Shown here one piece after another: positions 1 to 10,823 of a stretch of DNA of 64,000 nt. Source of the DNA: Tipula vernalis (taxonomy: Eukaryota; Arthropoda; Insecta; Diptera; Tipulidae). The notes beneath the pieces were generated by a model. It had not been told where the DNA came from, did no database searches, and saw only the letters and a program-made list of their open reading frames with translations. Numbering within the stretch: position 1 is the first letter of the stretch; each line of letters begins with the position of its first letter. The position numbers and the translations under genes are program-made. The stretch spans positions 248,554,764-248,618,763 of the forward strand of contig OY282559.1 of NCBI GenBank assembly GCA_958295665.1, given 5' to 3'.

Positions 1-48
1 AGGAACTTGGATCAATTAAAGACCGAAAAAGTAATATTTGGTTTATAA

Positions 49-360
49 CTCCAAATATCACTCAAGGAAAACCCACTCAAGCAAAAACACTCAGTTCAAA
101 TAAACAACGTTGAAGTTAGACAGACAGACAGTCACCTATCTTCAGGAGCTAAACGAAACTTTCAAGAAATTATCACAAAATTTAAAACACTATTTAAACC
201 AGTCAACAATATTGAATCAATCAATACTAATCTAAACACAAAAATAAAAACAACAACAGGTAAGCCAATCTACACGAAATCCTATCCATATCCATTCAGA
301 ATGAGGCAAGAAGTGGAGAAGCAAATAGATCAATTTCTTAAGGATGAAATGGTAGTTTGG
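49..360 (+). pseudogene. Ty3/gypsy pol fragment (N-terminal RT region)
   Basis: An open frame without a start codon runs from after a stop at 46-48 to the G tract at 369. Its C-terminal half has the run KPIYTKSYPYPFRMRQEVEK followed by a Q-I-D-Q-F-L segment. This is the signature just upstream of the reverse transcriptase palm in Ty3/gypsy retrotransposons, where the N-terminal RT segment leads into an 'E(V)xxQIxxxLxxG' helix. The rest of the RT (the WRMCVDYR region and the YxDD box) is not found downstream, so the copy breaks at the poly-G. The fragment may continue a longer element to the left of the window. The family call is fairly firm; the clade is not resolved. Confidence 0.7.
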
Positions 361-368
361 CTTCTATT

Positions 369-386
369 GGGGGGGGGGGGAGGGGG
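369..386. repeat. G-rich homopolymer tract
   Basis: Twelve G, one A, then five G. It marks the breakpoint of the gypsy pol fragment. Such a tract is unusual in this AT-rich window and could be a true insertion or a sequencing/assembly slippage site. Confidence 0.8.
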
Positions 387-486
387 CAAGTAACCTTCCA
401 GTAGGGTGGCACATCATGTGAGCTATTCGTTGACAAAAAGGACAAATCTTTGACAAAAAATCTTAATCTAAGATGGAAAAGTAGGA

Positions 487-672
487 TTCCCGAGGGACAA
501 AATCCCGCGGAACATAATCCCGAGGGATCAAATCCCGAAGGTACAAGATCCCGAGGGTACCAAATCCCGAGGATACATAATCCCAAGGGTACAAAATGCT
601 GACAGTACAAAATCCCGAAGGGACAAAATCCCGAAGACAAAAAATCCCGTAATTTCGAGGAAATCCCGAAGA
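487..672. repeat. 16-17 bp degenerate tandem repeat (AATCCCGAGGGACAA-like)
   Basis: About eleven diverged units of the form TCCCGAAGGGACAAAA follow one another, most 15-17 bp long. One unit at about 590-615 is stretched. Further loose copies of the 'gcgggattttaa' type occur to about 875, and inverse copies appear at 1941-1983. The arrangement (tandem subterminal repeats at both ends in opposite orientation) resembles foldback or other DNA elements with repetitive TIRs, but no transposase is seen between them. Confidence 0.75.
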
Positions 673-1717
673 GCGCCACTTCTGGTGAAGGAAAACTTTA
701 ATTTAAAGTAAAATAAAAATCAAAACTGGGATTTTCATTTTTCCAGAACCGGGGTTTTGAAAGCAGGATTATAAACAAATGAAATTTAAAAAGCGGGATT
801 TTTTTGGGCACGATTTTAATTAAGTGGGATTTTAAAATGCGGGACATCGTCGTTACGATCCCGTTGTAACCTTCACTATTTTCGATGTTCGATTTTTGTC
901 TGTATACATCTTTAAATCAAGGGAAAATTGCACCAATCATGCAACAACTAGGTTTTAGGAATTTTCATAGGCTTGTACGGGATAGTGCCCTCGCACAGAA
1001 CCTCGCAAAATCAAAATATCGAATAAACAAAATATCGAATACAATTTTTCCACAATTTCGAATTATAGAATATTGCTATAAAATTTTTCGAATTTTTTTA
1101 TCTCGAAACGCAAAAAATTCAAATTAACCTTTTTTTTAATTTAACTAGAAAATATTTTATTGAAATCATTACATTTCAGAAATTTCAAAAAAAAAAAATG
1201 CGGAAAAATGTTTTATCAATGTAAATGAAAAAAATCAATTTTAAGCACTTACATAACATGAAACAGTTGTGGTACATCTATCAGCAGAAGCGATACGAAT
1301 GATACAATTCCTTTGATCTGTGTCTACAAGGTTGACGAAGCATTTACCAATTTAACAAAAATTCGCGATCTGCTCCAATACATTCGCCGATTCTATACTA
1401 ACCCAACGAATTAAGCCAACCAAAACACAACTTGAAACATTTGTGGTGTATCTATCTGTAGAAGCGTGTGTGCACCCACTTTGACAATTGTGTTCTTGGA
1501 TTTTCGTTTTTCGGATTTCTTTCCTGAATTTTATGTTCTGATTTTTTTTTTTTTGTGTTTTTTCGGGAGACAGGTATACGTAAACAGTTATGATTTTGCA
1601 TAAAGTCATATAAATAGAATTATAAAAATTTATAAAATTATTTGTTTTAATATTTTAATATTTAATAATCGTATTATTTAATAAACAATCAAACTACAAA
1701 CAATTAAAAATTGCATC
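673..1717. other. Non-coding AT-rich interior, no gene seen
   Basis: Contains loose GGGATTTT and AAATTTCGAAT-type motifs. It also has a diverged 34-bp direct repeat (1258-1292 and 1433-1467, TGAAACAgTTGTGG... type) and a 27-nt match at 1316-1342 to the Merlin interior at 21673-21699. The reading frames here look like chance openings. Confidence 0.5.
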
Positions 1718-1809
1718 CTCGAACCCCGAATAATTAATATAATTTTGTAAAATTATTTGTGGCGCCGCAAAGAATTTTACAAAATCATATTATTTATTCG
1801 GGATTCGAG
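1718..1809. repeat. Inverted repeat, 37-bp arms
   Basis: The left arm 1718-1754 and right arm 1773-1809 are reverse complements with about three mismatches. They surround an 18-bp spacer that itself holds GGCGCC. Each arm starts with a CTCGAACCCCGAATAA-like sequence. It lies between the two blocks of 16-17 bp repeats and may be the centre of one palindromic non-autonomous element spanning about 0.49-1.98 kb (inference). Confidence 0.8.
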
Positions 1810-1940
1810 ATAATTTGGGATTTTGATTTCGAAATTTTAAAAATTCGATATTTCGAAATTCGAGATTTTTAAATTCGAGATTTCGATTTCGAGATTATGA
1901 TTTCGATATGACGTTTGTCGAGATATTATACCCAACCCGG

Positions 1941-1983
1941 CTTGTATCCTGCGGATTTTGTATCTGCGGGATTTTGTCTCCCT
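1941..1983. repeat. Inverse-orientation units of the 16-17 bp repeat
   Basis: Two to three units of TGCGGGATTTTGTCTCC type, the reverse complement of the array at 487-672. Together with that array they could be the opposite ends of a single foldback-like element. Confidence 0.55.
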
Positions 1984-1989
1984 CACGGA

Positions 1990-2187
1990 ACAGCATATGC
2001 CGATGGATGAATGGTTGATAGGCTAATCAGACCAAAGTATGCTGACTCTCGATACCAGCCAACCTTCAGTTTTATTTAGCCTTACGGACGGATAATTAAG
2101 CCGGGTCCAAGCACAAAAGAGCTTTTACGTCGCAGTGCGAGGTGGCTGAATGCCCACATGGCCCTTCAACAATAATAATAATAATAA
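1990..2187 (+). other. Possible 3' end of a retroposon with an (AAT)n tail
   Basis: A GC-richer stretch (CATATGCCGATGGATGAATG through GAGGTGGCTGAATGCCCACA) ends in CAACAATAATAATAATAATAAAC. A (TAA)n tail after non-repetitive sequence is typical of I-group LINEs and some SINEs. No coding homology was recognised, so this is a weak call. Confidence 0.3.
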
Positions 2188-2189
2188 AC

Positions 2190-5160
2190 GCGCTTAATTA
2201 TTACTTAATAATGAATAGAAAAATTGCAAATGGCGGAAAATTGAATCGGTCCTTTCAGATTCCGGCTTTCGCAGTACATTTTTATGGCGCTGGGTGTACG
2301 TATCGAGTGAGTTTTAATTCTTAGTAAATAAATAGAGAATTTCAGTAATTAAAAATATAAATAAAATGACTAAAACAAACTAAAGCATTATACAAATAAA
2401 GTAAAAGTAAGAAACGAAAAATTAATTTATTTGGTTTTATAAATATAGTATACTAAGAATGTCTACCAATTTAAATTACTTCGGATTTTATTTCCATTTC
2501 GAATCATTTATCGTTTCGTAACACCCAAGGGTACCATGGGGCTAACTGGGACAAATGATAAAACATGTTGAAGGTGAGCGTCCATCGATCCACATCGAAC
2601 TTAGGGTTATGCTATAAAACCTAAAAAAGTGTAATCAGTAAAACTTGTACAACGCTCAACGCCCAACGAGATCATCATCTTTAATGTCCTCATCTTTAAG
2701 TAAGTAACACCGAATCCCTTATGATTAATCAAATATATACAATTATACAGTGGTACCTTGTTAGGGACTGTTAGAGCATTGGAAACCATAAATGGACACA
2801 GCTAAATAAAAAAATATTTAAGTTGACAAACCCTATGAAATGATATAATGGGTATGTTCTAATTTCAAATAACGAACGAAACAGTTAATTGGGGCACTCC
2901 CTTCAACTTTACATGGATTCGCAAAAAATAATATTTTTATAAGAACGTGCGTTCGCATCATTGTGACCAACTGCATTTGTAATAAAAATACAATGCATAC
3001 CGCTTATAAATGCCAACAGCAACAACAACAGATTTTTGCACTTATCCTGCTGGTCATGGTCATCTTGGAAATCAAATCCATATTTTATTCAAATGATATT
3101 AACATTTACCATCTGCTTTCAATTTTTTAATCTTAATACAAATTCTATTGTTGTGAAATAAAGGATTGAATTTATATCATATATCTGTTGTATGACTGAC
3201 CACAGCTAACAATCTGTCACACAAATTGTACAGTATTGTTGTACTAAAAAAAAGTCTTTCTTTTTCTAACCGTATTCTGTTTTTTTTTATAATAAGAAAG
3301 TACCAAGCAAAAAAAACACAAAGATTGATGATAACATATTTTAGGATGCCTCTGATACAAGATGATCGGTATCTTAAAGTTAAACCATATTGCCTTTTTG
3401 TTTAACAACAAACTTTTAAATAACCCCTTCAAAGCGAACAAAATCATTTGCGAATTTTTGTTTTAGTATGTCGTGTGCTCAGAAATATTGCAAATCATAA
3501 AACAGCTGAAATAATTTGATAGTCCAGCTATAAGGACAAAATATCTACCAAATATCGCAAAACAGGGTTACTCAAAAACACTCATCTAAAATTAGCTAAG
3601 GCGTAATGATGTTGGACAAAAAACAAAAAATTGTGAAACCTACATGAACACATTGATATTCCCCGGTGAATTAATTGGGCGACTGTGAGAAACATGCATG
3701 AGGTCTCATCTTTCATAAAAAAAAAAAATCTCGTACAAACGAAAATTAGAACACAGAATATAAAATGATTGCCAAATTCACGTGAATATACATGTAGCAT
3801 AACCCAATATTGCCAAAATGATAAATGATCGATGCCACTGTTGGTATTTAACTGGAAAAAAAAAATTAAATAACTGTTATATAGTTTCTTAAAAACAATA
3901 TACAGTTTTCAATTTGATCCGGAAACTAAATATGTGTAAGCCCTCTTTATACATAACAATGGAGACAGTTTTACAACAACAACTACAGCTTGTACAATGC
4001 ATTATGCAGGAAAAAGGAAAGAAGAGAAATTTTTGATCATTAGAAATCAATTTCAAATGTCAACCCTTTTCATAAACATACTCGTATATACATATAGAGA
4101 TATAACACAACAATTGTCAATTTTATGGCGAAAGATGCAAAAATAAATAAATCCGTAGAACGGTACAAAATATAGGACGTCAGCCTCCTTTTATGTTATG
4201 TTTGCAAGCTTATGACAACATTTGCATACAATTTTAGAAATTTTGTCTATTTTTATTTACTTACTCATCACATCATAAATGGTTACGAGGAAAATTTTAA
4301 ACAAGGAAGTGATAAATTTGACGACAGATTGAAGAATTGAATGATTTTTATTGCGTAGCGCAAGTTTATGTCTGACCGCGTGGCCAAAGTTTCCACTCTT
4401 TCCATATATTTAGATTTTGCACCAAATCTTGAAATTGACGCCTGCATTCGTACGAAAAGTTTTTATTCGCGTAAACCAGCAATATTTAATATTTGCATAT
4501 TTTAAGATCACTGTTAATTTTCGTCAACCGATGATTTATGACGCCTTGTCGTTACTTTGTTCGGTATGTAAAGTTCCGTTTATTACAGTGGTCCGATTTG
4601 TTTAATTTTAGTCAAAAATTGGTGTTGTGCCGCGACTATTTTAACGCGTATTATTGTAAAGAAGTTCCATTGCCACTTTTACCACTTCTTCTGAATTTGA
4701 TATTTTTGGTGAATATGTCATAAATCGACCCAAAATTTAATTTAGCGCTGCAATAATGCTGTTATCACATTTAGCAGCGCCCGTAGGGGCGCCGTTACAA
4801 TTATATCTTTTATTAGCTTAACTTGCTTTAGGTGATATATTTCACACTGTAATTGTTTGACATCATTATTTAATGCCGTTATACATTTGTGTTAATGTTA
4901 GCCACATTTTTTGACAAAATTTCACTTTTTGGCTTAATTTAGCAACCGACTCATGGATTTTATTTATTTATTGTTGAAAAATTTTATGATAACCGTCAAT
5001 TGCTGTATATTCGGTTGGTTGTATTCAAGGTTGTATTTGCTAGAACCAGAAAATCATCCTTATAAATTTGAAGCTCAGTTTTTTACATTTTGGTTTTAAT
5101 ATTGAAACAAAGCACAATAAAAATTTCTATAATTTTTTTAAATAATTATCAATTTAAACT
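2190..5160. other. AT-rich intergenic stretch without recognised features
   Basis: Read on both strands. The open frames of 60-72 codons (e.g. 2607-2789, 3244-3447, 3582-3800, 4417-4723) have low-complexity, hydrophobic translations and no recognised domain. No repeats longer than simple runs were found. Confidence 0.6.
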
Positions 5161-5212
5161 TTAATAAACAAATTTCAATAAAAAAGAGCAAAATTATCAA
5201 GAGTTTTGCAAC

Positions 5213-5300
5213 TTCAATTTCGATCTGAATGAGGATTATCAAAAATTCATTTTTCAGTCAATATCATCAGGTTATAGCGACTGAATTACTTTCTACATAT
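5213..5300 (+). repeat. Copy A of an inverted repeat flanking the Tc1 element
   Basis: TTCGATCTGAATGAGGATTA and what follows match, in reverse complement, copy B at 6715-6810 over roughly 80-90 bp with scattered mismatches. Both copies can be read in a related frame (FDLNE-Y-K... ATELL), hinting at an old coding piece. Copy B touches the left TIR region of the second Tc1-like element, so both may be decayed termini of that family. Confidence 0.6.
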
Positions 5301-5462
5301 AGAAAGCCACCATCTCCTCCAAGTATTATAAATTATTCGCCAGACATATGTATGTATCTTCCGGATCATAACTATTTTCCTGTGTTCCAGAAGAAGCTAA
5401 TATTTCAAATAGAAATAAAATAAAATTGAAATTATTAAGAGTTAAAAATATTTTCTATATAT

Positions 5463-5680
5463 TGTGACGATTATGGCCATCATAACAACAAGCTGTAAAC
5501 GATATTTTTAGATGATGTGTCATAAACTGAATACCCAAGAATGAAGATGATTTATGACATGTAATAAAGGAAATTTCGGGAGCAGTATTAAACTGGTATA
5601 TAAACACGACCGATGACAAGCGGGAACAGTTTTTGATTTACTTTAAATCGTATAACAAGTGAAATAAATCTGTTGTCACA
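5463..5680 (+). repeat. Candidate LTR (218 bp)
   Basis: The segment begins TGTGAC and ends GTCACA, a perfect 6-bp terminal inversion as in LTRs. It holds a TATA-like GGTATATAAAC (about 5600) and AATAAA (about 5665) in the expected order. TGACAAGCGGG occurs inside (about 5618) and again just after the end (about 5687). No primer-binding site was assigned and there is no second copy in the window. The internal region is replaced by the Tc1 insertion at 5851. Could be a solo or orphan LTR. Confidence 0.45.
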
Positions 5681-5850
5681 CCACCTGTGACAAGCGGGCG
5701 AATTTAAATAAGTAAAGTACAAGCAAATATTAAAGTGTATAAAAGTAAAATGAAATAGAGTCTCAAGTCAAGTGACATTAAAGTACACAGTGTTTTTAAT
5801 TGCAAAATCGAAACGAACTCAAAATCATAAGCCCAGGGCGTAACAATGTA

Positions 5851-6708
5851 CACTGTCTCACTCGATTACAAAACATTGATAAAAAAAAATTACAAATCAA
5901 TTAAAAAATTAAGTTTTTATTTTTTTTTAACTCAAATTACATTTAAGAACCTGAATATAATAATAATCATGATATAAATTAAATTACTTTTACGTTTAAC
6001 AGCCTAAAACGAGTGAAGGAAAAAGTTTATCGGAAATTTCCAAAATAATTAATCGTCAGTGATCTTCAATTCAATACGTCATCTAGAACTTCCAAAAAAC
6101 TACATTCCTAGAGATGGTTCCTTGGCGTGATCGCAAATGAAATCTGAATGAACGTCAAATACGACTAATAGAGATACCAACGAAGAGAAGATTACCAACG
6201 CGAAAAAATAGCAATAAAACCTCAGACAATACGCAATAGTTTGCATAAACAGAAGTATCGTGGATGTGCGGGCACGCAAGAAAAATATTTGGAATATCCG
6301 AGTGAGCTCGAAGAGTTCTGGGGAAATGTTACTTCAACGAACGAAAGTAAATTTAGCGTTTTTAGTAAAACATCATGGCGGAAGTATAATGGTTTGGGGG
6401 CCTTTTATTGAAACCATAATGAACCGGTTTGGTTATTTGGATATTTTGAAGGATAATTTGTTTACCAGTGCTGAGAAAATCGGACATGGGCAAGATCTCA
6501 AGCCCATTGATAATTTATGGTATTATTTGGAGCGAAAGGTCCGGTAACACCAAATTAGCGGTAAGGAACAATTAAAACGGGTCTCAATGATAAGAAGGTT
6601 GCAAAGTGTCATTGCATGCAAAGGTTACAACACCAAATATGAGATCTAATTTTTTTTACCAAATTCCTTTAACTTCTTTGTGTGTAACGAAAATTATTTG
6701 AGACAGTG
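5851..6708 (+). mobile_element. Tc1-type DNA transposon, internally deleted (858 bp)
   Basis: The terminal inverted repeats are CACTGTCTCA at 5851-5860 and TGAGACAGTG at 6699-6708. A TA precedes the left end (5849-5850); the right flank reads TT, so one target base is mutated. The interior holds remains of a Tc1 transposase in the plus orientation. Length is about half that of an intact Tc1 element, consistent with the coding gap described for the transposase. Confidence 0.8.
6024..6649 (+). pseudogene. Tc1 transposase remnant
   Basis: Three regions are readable. An N-terminal helix-turn-helix piece (SLSEISKIINRQ at 6024) is followed by stops. A central block at 6344-6480 contains HHGGSIMVWG, the strand before the second catalytic Asp, and GYLDILKDNL. 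The third block is the end of the catalytic core, LKPIDNLWYYLERKVR (about 6498-6546), then RRLQSVIACKGYNTKY up to a stop at 6647-6649. The second Asp region (QDNDPKH-type) is deleted between 6480 and 6490. The usual NPIE(N/H)LW glutamate is changed to D (PIDNLW). Family identity is firm; the gene is dead. Confidence 0.85.
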
Positions 6709-6714
6709 TTGAAA

Positions 6715-6815
6715 GTAATCAGAGGTGTTATTAGCAATTCCGTCGCGGTAGCCTGATGAGATTGATTGAAAATCAATTTTTCATAATTCTCATTCAGATC
6801 GAATAAATTCGCTCT
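6715..6815 (-). repeat. Copy B of the inverted repeat flanking the Tc1 element
   Basis: Reverse-complement partner of 5213-5300, starting seven bases after the Tc1 right end. On the minus strand it reads FDLNENYEKLIFNQ...ATELL. See copy A for interpretation. Confidence 0.6.
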
Positions 6816-6820
6816 TCGTT

Positions 6821-8248
6821 GGCGATTTTTTTTAAAAAAGCTTACCCGATTTTCACAAGACAATATTTTTTTGAAAACCTGATATTTTTACTTTAAAATG
6901 ACACTATTTTTTTATAATGAATTTTGAATGAAAACGCAACCAAAATTGATGATTATGACAAAAAATTTTGGTGATATTTAAATTTAAATTACAACAAACA
7001 ATTCAAGCAAAACAAAAGCCATTTTATTGATTAATACTTAGTATTGGCCCCCTTTCGTCTACAGCAGTTCGCATGCCGCTCCCCATTGACCTTATTAAGG
7101 TTTTGACAAAGACTTGGGGTATCGCACCCCACTCCTCATCCAACGCAATCTTGAGATCACTGAGGTTAGGTGGTACCGGATTTCTGGCTCGGACCCTCCG
7201 TTTTAGATCGTCCCATAAATGCTCAATTGGATTCATGTCTGCCCGGAGGGTTGGCCACCTTATCGTCTCGAGTCCAACCTCATCCATGAACTGCCGAGTA
7301 GTTCAGACTGTGTGATATGGAATTTCCCCTATATACTATATATAAAGTGCGTAGGGCACCACATGTCCAAGAGAATGTCCTCGATGTATCGTTTAGCGGT
7401 CAGACCTCCTCTACGGCCTCCACAAGATATGAAAACAAGATCTGTTTTTCGCTCAAGCGATATGACACACCATTCACGAACCGCCGCCATACGAGACTGT
7501 TTCAGCAAAACAGCACTGCAAAATCACTCTCCTGGACGCCGGTAGAACCGATCTCTCCTATCACTTCCATGGAAACATATTTTGCACTCGTCAGTGAATA
7601 GAACATACCTCCATTGCTCGATGCTCCAATTGATGTATTGGCGAGCAAATTCGAGGAGCTGCTTGCGGTGGCGTGCTCTAAATTTTGCGCCTCTAGCGGG
7701 CCATCTTGGAGTGAGGTTGGCTTCTTTCAAGCGTCTTCTTACTGCCCATGGACTAACAGATATATGTCGAACTTGTTTTAGCACCTGCTGCACATCGACG
7801 GCCGTGTGATTTCGATTTCGCAGTGAAGTTAGGTCGATAAATCGATCGTCCCTCTCAGATGTACACCGATACCGGCTGGTATGTGGTCTCCGATTGAAGG
7901 TACCAGTTTCCTGAAACCTTCTGTATACTCTTAAGACAGCAGATTGGCTCATGTTTAACTGAGGAGCGACTTCTCGTTGATTCTGTCCTTCTTGCAATAG
8001 AGCAATAACTTGTGCGGCTTTTTCTGGAGTAGTATCTATGATTTTGAGGAAACAACGAATAAAACTGGTAGAGATTTGTTCAGGTCAACGTCTAATAAGT
8101 GGCTGATGGCAAATATCGGTCAACGTGCTGCACAGGAGATTGCAGCACGCTAATTGTTTAAAAAGATAAAATTGTAAAGATAAAATTCTATGCTGTTAAA
8201 AAAAGTTGTTTTGCGAAAATCGGTTAAGCCATTTTAAAAAAAAATGCC
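6821..8248 (-). mobile_element. Second Tc1-like element with about 70-bp diverged TIRs
   Basis: The left block 6821-6896 (AAGCTTACCCGATTTTCACA core) is the inverted, diverged counterpart of 8175-8248 (GAAAATCGGTTAAGCC core). Between them lies a minus-strand transposase. Outer ends are uncertain. On the right a sequence GCCCGGGAGTG is followed by TA (8286-8287), which could be the true terminus with its TA target, but the left side has no matching CACTCCCGG end. Confidence 0.6.
7024..8035 (-). pseudogene. Tc1-like transposase (DD-E family), frameshifted
   Basis: Read on the minus strand. From about 8035 to 7524 runs the paired helix-turn-helix region (EKAAQVIALLQEGQNQREVA, then QSAVLRVYRRFQETG and WAVRRRLKEANL) and the first catalytic Asp (LFTDECKICFHGSDRRDRFY). 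A stop lies at about 7522. The frame continues with damage through LERKTDLVFIS and GGLTAKRYIEDILLD to about 7360. The block containing the second Asp is lost. The C-terminal part 7287-7024 is open, with ETIRWPTLRADMNPIEHLWD carrying the catalytic Glu. Total length fits a normal 330-340 residue transposase. Frameshifts and the missing Asp make it inactive. Confidence 0.88.
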
Positions 8249-8289
8249 TTTTTGTACGTTGATTTGATTTAGTTGCCCGGGAGTGTAGT

Positions 8290-10380
8290 TTATATCGGCT
8301 GAAAATTTTTGAAAAGTTATTTTTTTAGCCTAAGAATGGTATCGACCACGTTGCTTGGCAACTTGTAACGAATCGCACTTTTCTCACTTTATTGCCTGCC
8401 TTGTAGTTGTAGATACGAAGAGAAAGAAAAATTGCTATATGTGCTTCGTGTACTATAATTAAGAACAAGTTTGGAAGGTAAACATACAAATTTGGAATGT
8501 TTAATTAACGTAATGTTAAAATAGGGGAAAAGAACCGCTAAACCTGGAAATTACTAGTGGTATAAAGAACAAAAAAATGGAGAGTACTGATATGATCGCC
8601 ACGAATTAATTTATAACAAAGTTATAAATTTTGTCTTTTGTCACAACAAATAATCAGAAAAAAATATATACTTAGCTCGAGAAAAAATTGTTGTACGTCC
8701 GGCTATATAATAATGGCTTTGTTGCTTTAAATAAAACCACTCCGTTGACTTGTCCGGTGTACGTATCGATCAAAATCACGTTGGTCCAAAAAAACTCAAA
8801 ATGTTGTCCAACACAGCAACTAGATGTAAACGCCAATCCAAATATAAAAATATGTATCTCATCCAAATAGCGCTGGTCCAAAATTCGAGATGTGTCTCGT
8901 TCAAAAGTCCAAATCCAAGAGACCAAATAATCCATCATCAAAAAATTTAATTAACCAATTTTCAACTTCTTCTCCATCCATCTTCTCTTCATGATTCGTG
9001 TTGCCCCTCCAATACAATTTATCAATTCTTCTTTCTTCTCGATCGCAATACAAATAGATAATTTGGGTTCGCGAGAGGTATATAATGGAAATAGGGAAAC
9101 GATAAAAATTTTCATTTCTGCAGCAATCGTATGCAATTACTCAACAAAAAAAATTCACGTATTACCCGATAAGTACACATTTCAAATCAGTGATTTGAAA
9201 CCCAAAGCAAAACAAATTATTTGGTAAAGAGAATGAAACTGGTCCTTTTCAGCCCGCTACACTAGTGGGCCCACGCATAAAGACAGCAATCACAAAAATT
9301 GCTTTTCTAGAAGAACTCCGGCTCTTCGAAGAATGTACAGTAAACTATTGAGCTATTTTAATTCTACGTTTGATTTGTTCTTAATTTTTTTATTGTTGAA
9401 ACCTAAGTAGTTTATGCAAAAGTAAAACTTTTTAGCTTCTAAAAAATATTTTTTTGCGTAAATGTCTTTGCTTTATCAAATGTTAAGGTAATTAAATTGA
9501 ATTACGAATTACTCGAAGACAAATTAAGAATATTTCAATAGAACATAAAATAAGTTGAAATATGTACAAATATGTGATTATGCAAAAATATTTAAATACT
9601 GGGCCCATTTGCCTTTATTTGTTCTAAATTGAATCCAATAAATTTTTGGTTTGGATTTCCCAAAAAAAAAAAATTGTTTACCTAAGAATCGTAAGCCGAG
9701 TAATAATTTGTACTATTTTGAGATAATTCTGCATAAATGATATCGATTATAAATAAATCATAATGACTTTGTTGATAAATATCTAAAATCTTAAGAACTG
9801 GACTTTCTTATTTGAAGTTAATATTTCCGAAAAATTGTAAGAGAATTTAATCCAGTTTCGAACTGATGAGCTTATAATTACTACCACAATTTTCATTCTA
9901 TATATACAGAATATACTGTGCAGGTTGTATTAGCGAATTATACTAATACAGCCAAATTCTCTTATAAATTTTTTCTTCGTCACATTAATTTTTCTTTTTA
10001 CTCTAATTTGAATTAATTATTTAATTCGTGTAATCACCAAATATGCAACCGATCCTAAAGATCATTTTAATGTGTTTTACAGATTAACAAAGAAATATTA
10101 ACTTCAAATAAATTATAAATATTAAAACCTGTCTATCTATGGGGTGTTGAATAATTATTCTCTAAACTGTACATATGTTTAAAAATTTAGCAATTTGACC
10201 ATATGAATTAGATTTTCAAATGGTTTAACCGATACATATACACACTTTTTTAAATAATTTGTTTTATAAGTAAGTATTTTTGTATAGGTTCCTATTCTTC
10301 ATTCCGTTAATTACGACATTTCTACTTAAATATAATAAAACATAATTTAATTAAAAAAATAATTAAAAGACCTATCATAC
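8290..10380. other. Non-coding stretch; one broken inverted repeat
   Basis: No gene recognised. An open frame at 8672-8941 (minus, 89 codons) has no recognisable domain. The segment 9809-9850 (TTATTTGAAGTTAATATTT ... GTAAGAGAATTT) is mirrored by 9954-9975 and 10093-10111. These two right-arm pieces are separated by about 117 bp, as if an insertion had split a palindrome. Confidence 0.5.
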
Positions 10381-10383
10381 TAA

Positions 10384-10658
10384 GAGTCGGCGGCAAGCGT
10401 CAAATTTAAATACACGTTTTCTTACTTATAGTGTAGGAAGTAGTGATAGGAAATCATAGCTTGAAAAAGAATAAAATTATTATTCATAAAACTATTTACA
10501 AACTTTATATTTTTAGTAGAAAAATTACAATTTTAAGAAAATGCGGCAACCCCGCGGCAAAAAAATATCGTCGTTCATCGCTAGTTTATATTTTTCCACA
10601 AACTATGATTTCCTATCACTACCTAAGCAAAAAACGTGTATTTAAATTTGTCGCCCGC
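10384..10658. mobile_element. MITE-like element, about 275 bp, 60-75 bp TIRs
   Basis: The left arm (10389-10463, core CAAATTTAAATACACGTTTT and GTAGTGATAGGAAATCATAG) is the reverse complement of the right arm 10599-10658. The left arm has about 15 extra bases. CTAAG flanks both sides (10380-10384 and 10658-10662), giving a possible 3-5 bp target duplication (TAA would suit Harbinger). There is no coding capacity. Superfamily not determined. Confidence 0.75.
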
Positions 10659-10823
10659 TAAGTTCTAAAATTATTTATTGAACTAATAACTAATATAATT
10701 GCATATTCTATTGTTTTTGTTGGTTTAGTTCTAACTTACGATAAACTTAAGATAACTTAGTACCGTTAAGTCACAATCTCCCGAAGTTTTGTTGAAATTT
10801 TTACTACAAAGAAAAGCGCTGCT

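Noticed and set aside
338..679. 113-codon minus-strand frame with repeated 'CPFGIL/CPSGIL' peptides
   Set aside because: It is the translation of the 16-17 bp tandem repeat; periodicity comes from the DNA repeat, not from a protein.
7073..7601. Several plus-strand frames of 80-108 codons
   Set aside because: Shadows of the minus-strand Tc1-like transposase, whose catalytic motifs are clear.
8672..8941. 89-codon minus-strand frame
   Set aside because: No domain, no homologous feel, and no start or splice context; overlapping frames on the other strand are equally long.
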